Source: Urechis unicinctus
Taxonomy: Eukaryota; Annelida; Polychaeta; Xenopneusta; Urechidae
DNA length: 64,000 nt
Assembly (NCBI GenBank): GCA_034190875.2
Contig: CM067348.1
Location: 43,549,815 to 43,613,814 of the forward strand
Direction: 5' to 3'
The notes below the pieces were generated by a model. That model was not told where the DNA came from. It saw only the letters and a program-made list of their open reading frames with translations, and did not search any database. Shown one piece after another: positions 12,100 through 23,779 of the stretch; positions within the stretch are counted from its first letter, which is position 1, and each line of letters opens with the position of its first letter. The position numbers and the translations under genes were made by a program.

Positions 12100-15040
12100 T
12101 AAAGCTAAATCCCCTCTGGGCTAGCGGCAGTCTGTGGTTATTACAATCAACCCAAGCACTATTAACCAAAACCAACATCAATGCTCCAGGTACAGCACAA
12201 CTGGCCTTTACAATCACGCTCGACAAACGCCAAATGCAGCATTGTACAAGACCTTGGACAATCAAGATTTTTGACGACGAGGTCATGTTTATCGATGACA
12301 ACGATGTGATCCACTGTTACGGCGACCTATGGAAAACAGCACAAGATACTGGTTGGGGGAGGGGACACAACCGAAACTGTGGTAGAAGACAAGGCCATAG
12401 CCGACGCATATGAAAGTCGGTTTTATATCCCGCTGGACTTTGAATTCCTCGAAAGCCACACGTGTTTCTACCAGAGTGCACTTGATGACAGATTGGAATA
12501 TGAGCTCACATTCAATGACTACAATCGAGTTATTTACGCAACAGGTGACACCAACGCCACCGACACAATCGATGCCATTTCCCTGGAGTATGACATGGTA
12601 ACCAAACAAGGACTTGACTCAAGAGAGAAAAAAAAGCTTGCTGCAGTCATAGCCGATGGTCTGACAATTGACCAGGTTGAATCAATGACAGATGAAGGGA
12701 TCGGAAAAACAAGCTCCCTTCCAAAACTGGCAAAGCAGCTTCCGGTCCCCTACATTATCTACGCTGACTGAGGCACTCACACTCAATCTTGCAGGCCCTG
12801 CGCTAGATCCGACTAAAAGCAACACCCAGAAGAAGGAGCAGCATGAGATCTTCTGCTATGGGTATGTATTGGTGAGGTGTTATGGCCATACAAACGATCC
12901 TGTAGTGTATAGAGGACCGCACGCTGTCGGAAAATTCTTGCAGGTCTAGCAGCAGGAAGGGCGCGAGATCAAAGCAGTTCTATCCAGGCCTACCGCTATG
13001 TGTATGACACCACGGGAGCGACGAACCCACCCGACTGCAGCTGATTGTCACATATGTAGCAAGCAACTGGTAGGCGACTCTCTTCGCGACCACTGTGACA
13101 TGATAGCAAAGTAAAGGGGACCACCACACAATGCATGCTCCTTAAAGCTGCGGTTGAATCCTATAACATTTACCATACCAGTTGTCTTCCACAACTTACG
13201 GGGCTATGACTCCCATCTCTTGATGCTGGCCATCAGCAAGATAGGAGGCCAAATCAGCTGCATCCCCAACGACATGGAGAAGTATAGCTCCTAGGACAGT
13301 TACACTTCACTGACAGGGCACAGTTTCTCATGGCCTCGCTTGACAAGCTGATGCCTGCATTCAACCCAGACGCCGTTGCAGTGAGTGCTAGGTTTGAGCT
13401 CAACGGAACTCAAGGAGTGTAATAAGTTTCATACTACACTACCTCCTATGCAGTAGTTCTACAGCATGCTGGCTGAGCAGGGCATATCTGCTGGCGACCA
13501 TAAACATGAACAGAAGGTCTGGGACATATTCGGATGCGCCAATATGTGTGACTACCATGATCTGTACCTACCCACATACGTACTGCTGCTGGCAGATATG
13601 TTTGAGATGTTCCGCAACACCTGTCTGCAGCAGTACGGTCTGGACCCAGCCCACTATACCAGTCCCGGCCTGTCATGGGATGCTCTGCTGAATAGCACAG
13701 GTGCTTCGATTGAGTTGATAATCGGCTATGACAAGTACCTGTACCTTTGGAAGGGTCTTTGCTGTGGAATAAGCATGATATCGCACTGCCACGCTAAAGC
13801 CAACAACCCATACGTGGAGGGCTTCGACAAAGACAAGCCAGTGAGCAAGATCCAGTACCTTGACGAAAACAACCTGTTTTGCTGGGTGATGTGTCAGCCC
13901 CTACTAAATGCGGTGATTGAGTGGGTGGACCAGCCAGCCAATCTACAGATACAAGACCATCATCCTGACGATAGCATACTTAGATATATACTCAAAGTAG
14001 ACCTGGAATATTCTGCAGAAATCCACGATGGACACAACGAGTATCCACTACCTCTAGGGCGAATTGCTGTGCAAAAGGATTGGTTGTCAGACTACTAGAA
14101 GAATCTGCTTGGTAGATTGGAAAGCAACGCATAGGTCGAGAGGTTGGTATCAAAACAAAGAGAAGTATGGGGTCCACTAAAGGAGTCTCAAACTCTACCA
14201 GTCGCTAGGAATGAAGCTGACCACGATACACCGTATGCTGTCATGTGATCAAAGCCCGGGGATGGAGCCTTACATTAGAATGTAAACCGCCCAACGCAAG
14301 ATGGCCTTTGAGAAAAACCTGCATAAGCTAATGAACAACTCTGTGGTCAATGAAGGATCTCTGCAAATGCGTTTACACGAAAATCGTGCGCTCATCAGAA
14401 GAGACTAAAATCCGCAGGTAAGTGGCCAAACCTGCCTACGCTAGACACATTATTTGACGATAACATTGCGGCCCTGCACATGCTTAAGGTTCGCATAGTG
14501 CTTGACCCTCTGGTGTATGAAGGTAAGTGCATTCTTGACCTGTCAAAACACCTCATATACTTCTACTTTAACAACATGAGGTCCAGATATCGTTACGGCC
14601 TGCGGCTGCTGGTCACTGATACTGACTCACTACTGACGGAGACCCGCACTGAGAACGTGTACGCTGATATGCAGGAGGATATCCAACACTTTAACGCGTG
14701 CAGCTAATCAGAGAATCACGCACTGTATGCCAACAACAATAAGAAGTTATTGGGCAAGATTAAGGATGGGTGCCCCTGATTACCGATCAAGATGCATGTA
14801 GGCCTGTGCCCTAAAATGTATTCAATTCTGATGTCTGACACGGGCGTGGTCAGAATGGGGAAGGGAGTGAAGAAGGTCGTAGTAAAGAAGCACCTATACC
14901 ACAAGCAATACATGGAGTCTCTGTTCACAGAGAAGCAGTTCCGTCATGGGATGAACATGCTACGCATTGATGGTCACAAGATACATGGGCCACACATCAA
15001 CAAGGTGTCACTCTCCCCGTTTACTCAAAGTGGTGGATAA
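12100..15040 (+). pseudogene. Family B DNA polymerase (DNA_pol_B_2, Maverick/Polinton type) relic, copy A
   Basis: Pieces of a protein-primed type B DNA polymerase run in order but in changing frames. Seen: an N-terminal segment open at 12379-12771 that breaks just after YIIYAD, the first exonuclease motif; a Cys/His segment CHICSKQL near 13048; NLRGYDSHLL, the second exonuclease motif, near 13192; an open stretch 13466-14098 with YHDLYLPTYVLLLADMFE (third exonuclease-like block) and YLDENNLFCWVM near 13855; VTDTDSL (palm motif C) near 14612; and a C-terminal stretch 14792-15040. Stops and frameshifts separate these blocks, so it cannot make one polymerase. No integrase, capsid or ATPase gene of such an element was recognised, so it is a fragment. 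Known family role: replication of Polinton-like elements and related viruses. Confidence 0.85.
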
Positions 15041-15370
15041 GCACGGACGGCGTAGAAATATTAGCCTAATGTCACGTTAATTGACCAGCAAATTAAACTA
15101 GTCGAAACCGCTGGGGGTTGGTCCCGACCTCTCTTTCTCTCAAGTGAAGCTCACCATCCCTAGAACAGTGAGCAGGGGGCATAATTCTGCATAAGCCGTC
15201 ACTGCAGGCGCTGCTATGTGTAGCATGGGTAAATGAAGCTCACCCTAAAAAACAACAAAAATGATATGAAAAAACGCGCCGATGGGGGAATGTCAACAAT
15301 GGATATGTGATCGTGTACAAGGTGAAAATTTTACTCTCATATTTTAGTAATTAGCGGAATAATTCTGCGT
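15041..15370. other. Gap between PolB and non-LTR relics, copy A only
   Basis: About 285 bp of this (15082-15367) is missing from copy B, where the PolB tail joins the retrotransposon relic almost directly. No coding content seen. Confidence 0.5.
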
Positions 15371-15880
15371 AGGTATTTATACTATAATTATACACAGCTC
15401 GGTACAATCGCGTGGACGGGCGCAATGATTGAGCTTGCTGCGTTTTTCCCCATAATCAAATATAAGGAAATGCGAACTACTGCAAACAAAAAGTGTGAAT
15501 ACCGAATTGTTGACTACAACCTGGAGAATTTGTCAGATGAAAGAGATATAGTTGCCATAATTGATCAATCATTCAAATCTAGCAACCAATGCCGTGCAGC
15601 AGCACTAAAGGCAAACCGAGTTCTTGGGATGCTCCGATAGATGGCCGTTCCCTTGTCGCTATAAAGGATCTCATCAAAAACTGCACAAGGCCCCAAATAG
15701 AACATGCAATTTAGGGGAGATCATCATTCCTTTAGAGCGACATATGTATATTGGAAAGAATAGACTAGGTGAGCTACAAAATTCGTAACTGCGATGTCTG
15801 AGCTAAGTAATGAGCAAAGATTGCGCATGTTGGCCACAGTATCAGATAGAGAAACCAGGGGGAAGCGTACTTAACTTGCT
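15371..15880 (+). mobile_element. Non-LTR retrotransposon reverse transcriptase 3' fragment, copy A
   Basis: The open stretch at 15425-15640 carries SDERDIVAIIDQSFKSSNQC followed closely by ALKANRVLGML. This is the block after the palm in CR1/L2/jockey-like reverse transcriptases (ErDLGV..d..lk.s.QC..A..KAN..LG). Downstream, in broken frames, are CTRPQIEHA (usual form RP.LEY) and NEQRLRML (usual form EeRL..L). Only this C-terminal part is present, no catalytic YADD box is visible, and stops break it, so it is a dead 5'-truncated copy. Because copy B carries it at the same place, insertion predates the duplication. Confidence 0.75.
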
Positions 15881-17196
15881 AAAATGACGCATTCGTGACT
15901 GGAAAGCGATATTTTCTTCACCATTTAAAAACAATTTCACCAATTTTACCAGCTCTGCGAGTAACTTAAACCTTAATGCATCCATCATTGTAGGGGTCAT
16001 GGGCACGCCAATTTGGACAGATTGGTTTGGCCTTGAGGTTAAGTGCATTCGTTGGCTCTGAAAATAGAAGCTTTAACAAAAGGGGAAACATTGAAGACTA
16101 AAAGATGGTACCATCCGGTGCAAGCATACCGGGTTATAAAAACCATAGGCATTAACAAGTGTTGCTATCGAATTTAAAATGATTGAATAATAACAATGAC
16201 AGTAATAATAAAAGTCTCAAATTACGGGTTTTTTTCTGCGGGTTTTGTAAAGCTATCTGCATGAACTGATAACATATCAAATCAGAATTGCTTTTCACAT
16301 CATTTTCATAGATGATATCAAACCCACCTTTTAAACACAACATAATAATAAAAGAAGATAGACCAATTATAACCGCACGGACCATGTCAATCTATTCGTG
16401 TACTGCGGATAAATGAACCTCTGCCACCTGTACCGTGTTGGTTATTTGCGCATGCTCGAGACTATCATGTCAGCTTAATACAGGTCATTAAAATGTGTGA
16501 TGTGTAACTACGCACGTTTGCTAAATAAAATGGCGTTATGCATTATTGAGTGCCAAAAACAACCACAACAGCCTATACAATAAAAATTTGTAAACATGTA
16601 CTAACTTACATCAAGTTACCATTTGACAAAAAACAAACAAATGAGCGGCTGCAACTGAACTATAAGCTAGCCCCTTTCATTAAAACACGCTAAATGTTTT
16701 GTGTACAGCGTTGCCGCCCACAAATTATGAATCGCATGCAACACTTTTACGACGGAGACGCAGGTTGATTCATGATGAAGCAGATGTGGCAAAATGTTTG
16801 GCGTAAAAGGTATCTTATGTGTGTGTTGCGGGAGATTGGTCCTATGTGTGGTTTGGTACATATTGTTCGTGCTTAGAAGTTGACTGACTCTTTGACCGAT
16901 ATAAATTGTGCATCGTGCATAACATGCTTGAATACTGACTGCTGTTGCAGAATCGTTCAGAAATAGTTGTTTTTAGTACTTGATTGATTCAATGTGGTGA
17001 TGATTGACTTCTTAAATGACGATGTGTTGAACACATAACCAAGCAAATGTAATTTGTTGCTTAAGTTTGACCAGCAGGGAGGTCATGTGTCTGTTATATG
17101 ATATAACACGCAGGGTCATGTTTTGTGGTCACTCATCAAACCGTAAGCTGACACGTGTAACATCGTGCAGACAGGCATGCCTTTTCTATAAGGTCT
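15881..17196. other. Non-coding stretch including copy-A-specific segment
   Basis: Between 16205 and 16827 copy A has about 620 bp with no counterpart in copy B, where unrelated sequence (30130-31455) sits. No gene recognised. Confidence 0.5.
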
Positions 17197-19672
17197 GATT
17201 GAGCCAATATTTTATATAGCTCCATCAACACAGGTCCCAAAGAGTTAAAGCAACCTGAAATATCTATTGATTATGTTTGTACATCAATGTGCAATCATTA
17301 AAAGTGATGGTGCACCACTTAATGGGTAAGGCCGGTATTTACTCTCAAAACTGATGCATTTTGGCCCCACGGGCACACTGTCGTTATTTAATGTACAGTT
17401 TGAAACGGCCGATCACCCGTTGTGGCTGCTTTTGTCTACCAAGCATTGTGCTCAGCCAAAGTACTGTCGATGAGACGTATTGCAGCTGTTCACATTGCCT
17501 TGTGTTAAGCCCAGCATAAAGTTGCCAGTAGTACATACACAGCAATATATTCAAGATGATTGAATGCACAAACTGTCTTTGTTCTGTGAGTTGAGGTTTG
17601 CCTTGGCACAGATAAAATCCATTACTGATGATAATGGCGCCTGATGAAAGCTCAGAAAATCCATTATCTCTGCAGAGACGTTCACATTGCGGTAGAAGTG
17701 ACGTCCGTTGCTTAACAACGCACGCTAACAGTTTTCGTCAGGTCCATCCGTTATCAGACCAACCGACTGTCGGACCACTACGCTGTGAATGCTAAATTAC
17801 ACTGCAGCCATAATCTCGTCGCACGTGGTATTGCTTGTAAGCTCTTAAAGTGGAGGTGATTCATTGATTCAATATGATACATAAAACCTTTTAAGCATCC
17901 ATACTTCTATAAAGCCGTTTCGGCATCATCGTACACAATTATGAAGACTCAAAATACCAACTGGAATGACGTCTTGCTTTTATATATGGATCCTTATATG
18001 CAAATATATATTGCTTCTGTCAGGTCTCATCTCCCATGTGTCCATATCTATGGAATCCAGAGAGTTGAGTGTGCATCATTCAATTGTTTATGTAGTCCCT
18101 TTATTGATAACTATTACGCGTCATTGTGGAACACGCTTTGTCTACTGCATGGGCGTAGAGGATTTGCTTTGTTGTCATTTATGTCCCTTGGATATAAACG
18201 TCCCATAAGAGAGACAGTAATGCGTGCCATGTGCCGTCATGGCAGTGTGTAAAGAAAGAGAAAGCGCAAAGGATAAATCGGTTAGTTTTATTGAGTATGC
18301 TTGCTGTTAAGCAGATGGTTTCTGGTTAAACGTACAATTAATACATTAATCTTTGGCAACAGACTACAGGCATCCGGTTTATAGGGTCATATTATCCAGT
18401 TGCGACATTTCCGCCTTTGGTTCACTCCCATTCGTTTCTTACGCTCAGCATTTCCCTGAAGTACCTAAAAGCCATGGCTGATATGGTTGTGTTTTTCTGC
18501 TTTAGTATACGATTTGGTCGTCAGACTTACTCCCTGGTGATTATGCGGCCTGCGCTTGTTGATGACAATCTATATATGCGACTTACAGGTTCCCTGGCTC
18601 TCAACTGAGATGGACATACCGACTATAACTGCTTAGTTTTGTCATATTGTATTTGCGTATTTGCAGGATATAGTGACAATTTCACCATCATCAATTTTAA
18701 TACGTAAGCCAGCCAATCAACTACAAATGGAACGTGGACGCTGTCCCATTAACTCCACCGTGCCTAGGAACATAACTATTAATGACACTACTAATTCATT
18801 CACAGTCGAGCATTTATGGTAGTCCGAACATGACGGAAGAGTATAATAGTTCCCCTGCTGCGTTGGACGAATCCGTTTTGAAGTGGCCGCTCATACAGGC
18901 CGCTGATAAGGCATCATTCTTTAACGTGCTCCTGTGTAACATCGTGGTTACACAAAAAGTGGCCGTTTATGGAGAACCTTGCAACTTGTGTTTAACAGTT
19001 TATGATTACATGAATAACACACATATTAATCAAAGAGTGCTCTTATTGTCAGTGTAAGTGCATGAATAACACACCATGATGGTTACCTGGGAGTAGATTG
19101 GTGAGGGCACATTTGCAAGAACTAACACAGTTTGTGTTCGGTACTTGCTTCAATGCGTTTGAAGTCATTTTACCTTATAGTCGCTAGTAACCGTTTCCCA
19201 ATATTCAACGTAGCAATACATAACAGTAACAATTAGATGTTGAGCTGAAAATTGTATCAAAGACATTGCATTTGTAGATATTTTCATCGAGTCCATGGCC
19301 CGGTTTGCCATTCTATCCAACACAAACGCCCAAAAGCATAAAAATCTGACCCAATTCTTGGACAGGTATGTTTTTCTGTACTATCTTTCAAAGAGGCTGT
19401 CTTTAAGAGTGAATACAAATATAGAGGAATAAAAGCCTCTGAGAGACGTAAAGCTCTGTAAATTCATAAATAATATGTATGCGACAGACACTCAGTTGGT
19501 TCGCTTAATGATCAAGATTAATATAAATAGTTTATCACTCTCAATACAAAAACTGCACAATCTTTGTCACAAAGACACGTCAAAACGTAAACGGCTATCT
19601 ATGCATAACGACGCAGATGTAGGCAGCAAACGTCGATGCTTTACAGAAGATATCTATGCTACCATAAATTGA
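17197..19672 (+). pseudogene. Unidentified decayed coding region, copy A (collinear peptide blocks)
   Basis: I do not recognise this family. A series of peptide blocks, matched in order in copy B, suggests one or more former genes. Blocks: 17200-17470 (frameshifted; IKSDGAPL-like in A); 17941-18252 (open, 103 codons, CVHIYG, ASLWNTLCLLHGRRGFALLSF); 18417-18608 (LTLSISLKYLKAMADMVVFF, then RQTYSLVIMRP); 18667-18819, after a TTTGCAG acceptor-like site (QLQMERGRCPINSTVPRNIT); 18830-19057, one frame over (MTEEYNSSPAALDE, QAADKASFFNVLLCNIVV); 19278-19365, bounded by AG and GT (ESMARFAILSNTNAQKH); 19456-19672 (ends in a bipartite basic signal, KRKR then 11 residues then KRR, before TGA). Introns and frameshifts cannot be separated by eye. 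A nuclear or viral-type protein is possible but unproven. Confidence 0.45.
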
Positions 19673-20611
19673 GAGAACTGGTGCTATAATGAAGTAAAAC
19701 TATCACTTGATCCTTTCAAAGATGCAATGAATTGCCATATTATCAAACGGGGACTTTTCGGTGCAATGTCTACTTGTTTGCGTTTATTGGATGTAAACAA
19801 CACAGTAACGACAGGAAAAGACACAAATAAAAAGCCTCCCTTAGACTGCTCACACTATCGCCCTCTGGCTGGTAATTAGGACACTTGATATGACGTTCTC
19901 TTGGTGTCATATTTCCAGCAGATGTCCTCATGACATGCCCGGCTCGCAATGGTGCATTTGATTGGAAGTAGTCATCCTATTCCTGCTGGTTGGTATACTT
20001 TATACCCTGGCTTATAACATATATTTTCTCACTATCCTGCCCGCCAGACGATGCTTAACAGAAAATATCTATGTAACCACAAATTGAGAGAGCTGGTGCT
20101 ATAATCAAAGAGTTTATAGCTACGCTAAGAGATCTCACTTGAGGCTTCCGTCCGAGGAAATATGTGAAGACGCCACCTGTTAGCCGAAGCGTTATTGCCA
20201 TAGCGTTTTGTCATAGCGTCTCTTAAAACCACGTGGAATGCTCTGTTTACTTTAGGGCTGTAGTCGCTTCGACCAAATAGATTATGACAGATGCCCCGAG
20301 GCGTTGGATCAACAGTCCCATGTGCTTTTGTCGATTTCATGGTATCGTCGCCTGATGTCAGGGGTGTCTTTTGAGTAATTTCATAATCTTCAGCGTTGCT
20401 ATAAACTCTTCGTTCGACCACCTTCACATCCCCCTGACATGCCAAAAATGATTATGTCGCCCTCTAAGCATAGCTATAAACTCTTTGCTATAATGAAGTA
20501 AAAATATCACTTGATCCGTTCAAAGATGCAATGAATTGCCATATTATCAAATGGTGACTACTTGATTGCGTTTATTGGATATAAACTACACAGTAACGAC
20601 GGGAAAGACGC
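19633..20611 (+). repeat. Local direct repeat of about 180 bp, second copy split by an insertion
   Basis: Sequence 19633-19822 (CGATGCTTTACAGAAGATAT ... through GGTGCTATAATGAAGTAAA ... to ACAGTAACGACAGGAAAAGA) recurs at 20048-20105 plus 20488-20611. The second copy is interrupted exactly between CTATAAT and GAAGTAAA by the 382 bp element at 20106-20487. The repeat begins inside the end of the unidentified coding region, so that tail is itself duplicated. Confidence 0.85.
20106..20487. mobile_element. 382 bp MITE-like element with 24 bp TIRs and 7 bp target duplication
   Basis: Left end CAAAGAGTTTATAGCTACG (20106-20129) and right end CTAAGCATAGCTATAAACTC (20464-20487) are inverted repeats with two mismatches in 24. 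Both sides carry the direct repeat CTATAAT (20099-20105 and 20488-20494). The related uninterrupted site at about 19683-19696 reads CTATAATGAAGTAAA once, as expected for an empty site. An open frame of 106 codons on the minus strand fills most of the interior but matches nothing I know and is probably chance. Terminal CAAAG with 7 bp duplication does not fit one superfamily cleanly; hAT (8 bp) or P-like (7-8 bp) are the nearest. Confidence 0.88.
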
Positions 20612-21420
20612 AGGGCCAATTACGACTTAGATAAACGTTACTATTGGTCTTATTCAGGTGATGTAATGTACAGTAATTGTTTGTGAATATCTGATATGGC
20701 GTTAAGGATTACACCTATTCATCAGAGAATGCGTGTGCTATAACAAATTGTTGTTCCTAGTCAATCTCTACCTACATGAACCTTTCGATGCACCCACATG
20801 TGTGGGAACTATTCAATTGTAAGATGAGCATCTACTTTCTGATATTTAGATTATAGCAACATGATTTCGTTCTGTCAGGATCTACCTATCGCAAAGAATA
20901 TGTGAACCCATGCATTTAGAGTCATGTTGCAACAATTTATCTAATTCTTTCATTTATGCTTTTTTTGCCCCGTACATCGACGTAATAGTTAGTTGCGTAT
21001 TGGCATACTGTATCTTTAATCATATTTATCAGGTAAAAGCAACCCAGTAATTGCCGAACAAAATGCTGTGGCTATTACGCTAATGACCCGTGTTGGTAAT
21101 GGTCATTAATAGGAGAGGCAATCGCCAATTGCTGCCGAAACAACATAAATCCACTGAACTGAAGAAGTGAAGTAATGTTGAGTGTATGTTAGAATAGATC
21201 AAACAGGCATTTAACAAAACACATTTGAATATTGATTTGCATTCGTTGTTACAATAACGACCCAGTGGATGAGCGTCTCTAAATGTATCCCACAATGTAA
21301 CAGCCAGGTCCAGTATGGGGGTAATCTGCATTGTGCTTCTCATTATTCAAGTTATTGATTCAACCGTTGAACATGCCCATAAGCAAACCAATCATTCATT
21401 CAATTCTTATAGCCTATATT
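20612..21420. other. Unassigned spacer between duplication copies
   Basis: No gene, element or repeat recognised. Confidence 0.5.
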
Positions 21421-21780
<360 letters not shown>

Positions 21781-22057
21781 ATATATACTACCTAGGCAAT
21801 ATCAGCACAATTATTTAGGAAGTGCACAAATTTCTTTTATTTACCCCAGCGAGCAAACAAAAATACATAGCACATATCTGTTTCTAACACATATTCACGT
21901 TAATGGCCTTCGAATGTCTCGTTCTATCATTTCGTTATAGGTTACAGTCTACGAGCTTATAGAAGTATACATATGGCGTTAAGATCGATTATTTGCTTGT
22001 ATTACGGAATTCTTCATGATTGAGATGCCGGGTTGATATGCAGTCACTATGAAGAAC
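21781..22057. other. Short unassigned spacer
   Basis: Parts (about 21900-21960) look like a diverged copy of the dispersed repeat seen at 38750-38800, through the shared CGAATGTCTCGTT..TCATT words. Nothing coding recognised. Confidence 0.4.
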
Positions 22058-22243
22058 AACCTCATTAATCGATAAAAATGCGAAACAAGGCTCAAGCAAA
22101 ACAATCGACCAATTGCTTACATATAGTCAGTTAACAGCGATGGTACAAATCAGCACACTTATGGGTCTAATGTATTCTTCTTAGTTTAAAGCTTGTTAGC
22201 ATAGGGAAAGTAATAAAAGGCTAAAAGATTGATTGGCAGTAGT
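22058..22243 (+). repeat. Dispersed repeat family R1, unit next to the copy B boundary
   Basis: CCTCATTAATCGATAAAAA ... CAATTGCTTACATATAG ... GGTACAAATCAGC matches 38648-38845 on the same strand. Another part of the family is at 37565-37690. It ends within a few bases of where the duplicated segment begins, so it marks the duplication junction. Confidence 0.7.
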
Positions 22244-22337
22244 TCATCATTATCACTTGCGAACGATGTAAAAGCACTCGGGCTAATAAGCTTAGATGGG
22301 CCTGACAAAAGATGATTGATTGGCAAATCACGGTTAA

Positions 22338-23300
22338 TTCACCCACACGCTAACCCTCTCACTCACTTAATCACCCATTCACACAATGACTCACTCACTC
22401 ACCCGTTCTCTCATTCACTCATCCAATCACACAGTCATTAATGTACACATTTCCTTACACATTCACTCACGCACTTATTCACTCATTCACTCATTCATTC
22501 ACCCACCCACGCATGAACTCACAAACTCTCCTTCAATCAAGCACAGATTGACTCACTCATTCACTGACTCACTCAATTATTCGCCCACTCATTCACACGG
22601 GCACTCAATAAACATTCACTCATTCATACACTCAAGCGCCATTTGCTTCACTAGCTCACATACTCACTTCTATATTGTTTCGCTCACACACTTATCCGGA
22701 CAATCGTTCAATCCCACCTTCGCTTTCGAGCTGTTACACACATATTATAGCACACCCACTCGAATATTAAATGATATATCCACTCATTATCTCATACACT
22801 CAACCACACACCATCCCATGCGTTCACTCACAGATTACTCTCTTACTCACACTTTCACTCACATGGACACAATCTGAAACAAACGCGTTCACAATAACAC
22901 ACACCCATATCAATCATGCACACACTAACTCCCCCACACAATCGTCTTCGCAGTCACCAAGTCACAGACTCACGTACTCGCCCACTCACTTACAAATTAA
23001 CTCACTCACTCCATCACTCACTTAATTACTCATTCACCCACACACTCACGCACTCACTAACTCAAGCGTTACCTCACTCACTTACTATTCCACTCCCTCG
23101 CTCACTTTCGCTTAGCCACTCAATCATTATTCATTTCATCAACCAACTCACTAACATAATCACCCACTGACAAATTCATTTACACATTCCTTTTACTCAT
23201 ACACTGATACACTCATTTACTCGACCACCGGTTCACTCGACCACACATGCACTTACTTACCCGCTGGTTCACTCGGTCTATCTCACTCACACACTCACAA
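22338..23300 (+). repeat. TCAC/TCAT-rich tract, copy B
   Basis: Same words and much of the same sequence as 6470-7375, with an extra block near 22590-22680 not present in A. Low-complexity; open frames are by-products. Confidence 0.85.
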
Positions 23301-23329
23301 AAGTGAAAATGTATCAGCGAACATATAAT

Positions 23330-23481
23330 GTATATATGTTATCTATATATGCACATGATATATATTTATATGTATTTATATATATATATATAAATGTATT
23401 AACATAAATATATTTTTATTTATATATATACTATATATATATATATATGTATAACTATATACATATATATATATATACTTC

Positions 23482-23516
<35 letters not shown>

Positions 23517-23745
23517 AAGGAGAGAGAGCGAGAGAGAGATAGAGAGAGATATATAGTCAGAAAGAGCGAGAGATATAGAGAGATAGAAATATAGAGAGAC
23601 ACAGACATACATACAGACAGACAGACATATAGATATGCAGAGTGAGAGAAAGAGCAAGAGAGAAAGCGAGGGAGAATGAGTGAGAGTTAAATGGAGAAAG
23701 ATATTGGCAGAAAGTAAGAGGGAGAGAGAGGGGGAGACTATCATC
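23330..23745. repeat. AT and GA microsatellites, copy B
   Basis: Short AT blocks (23370-23515) followed by an AGAGAG purine tract to about 23745. It is much shorter than the copy A counterpart, and the pure (CT)n run is absent. Confidence 0.9.
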
Positions 23746-23779
23746 CGCCTACTTTCCTATAATCATGTTTTGGCTTCAG

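Noticed and set aside
20125..20445. 106-codon minus-strand frame inside the 382 bp element as a transposase
   Set aside because: Far too short for a transposase, no DDE motif, and it nearly fills a palindrome-ended non-autonomous element.
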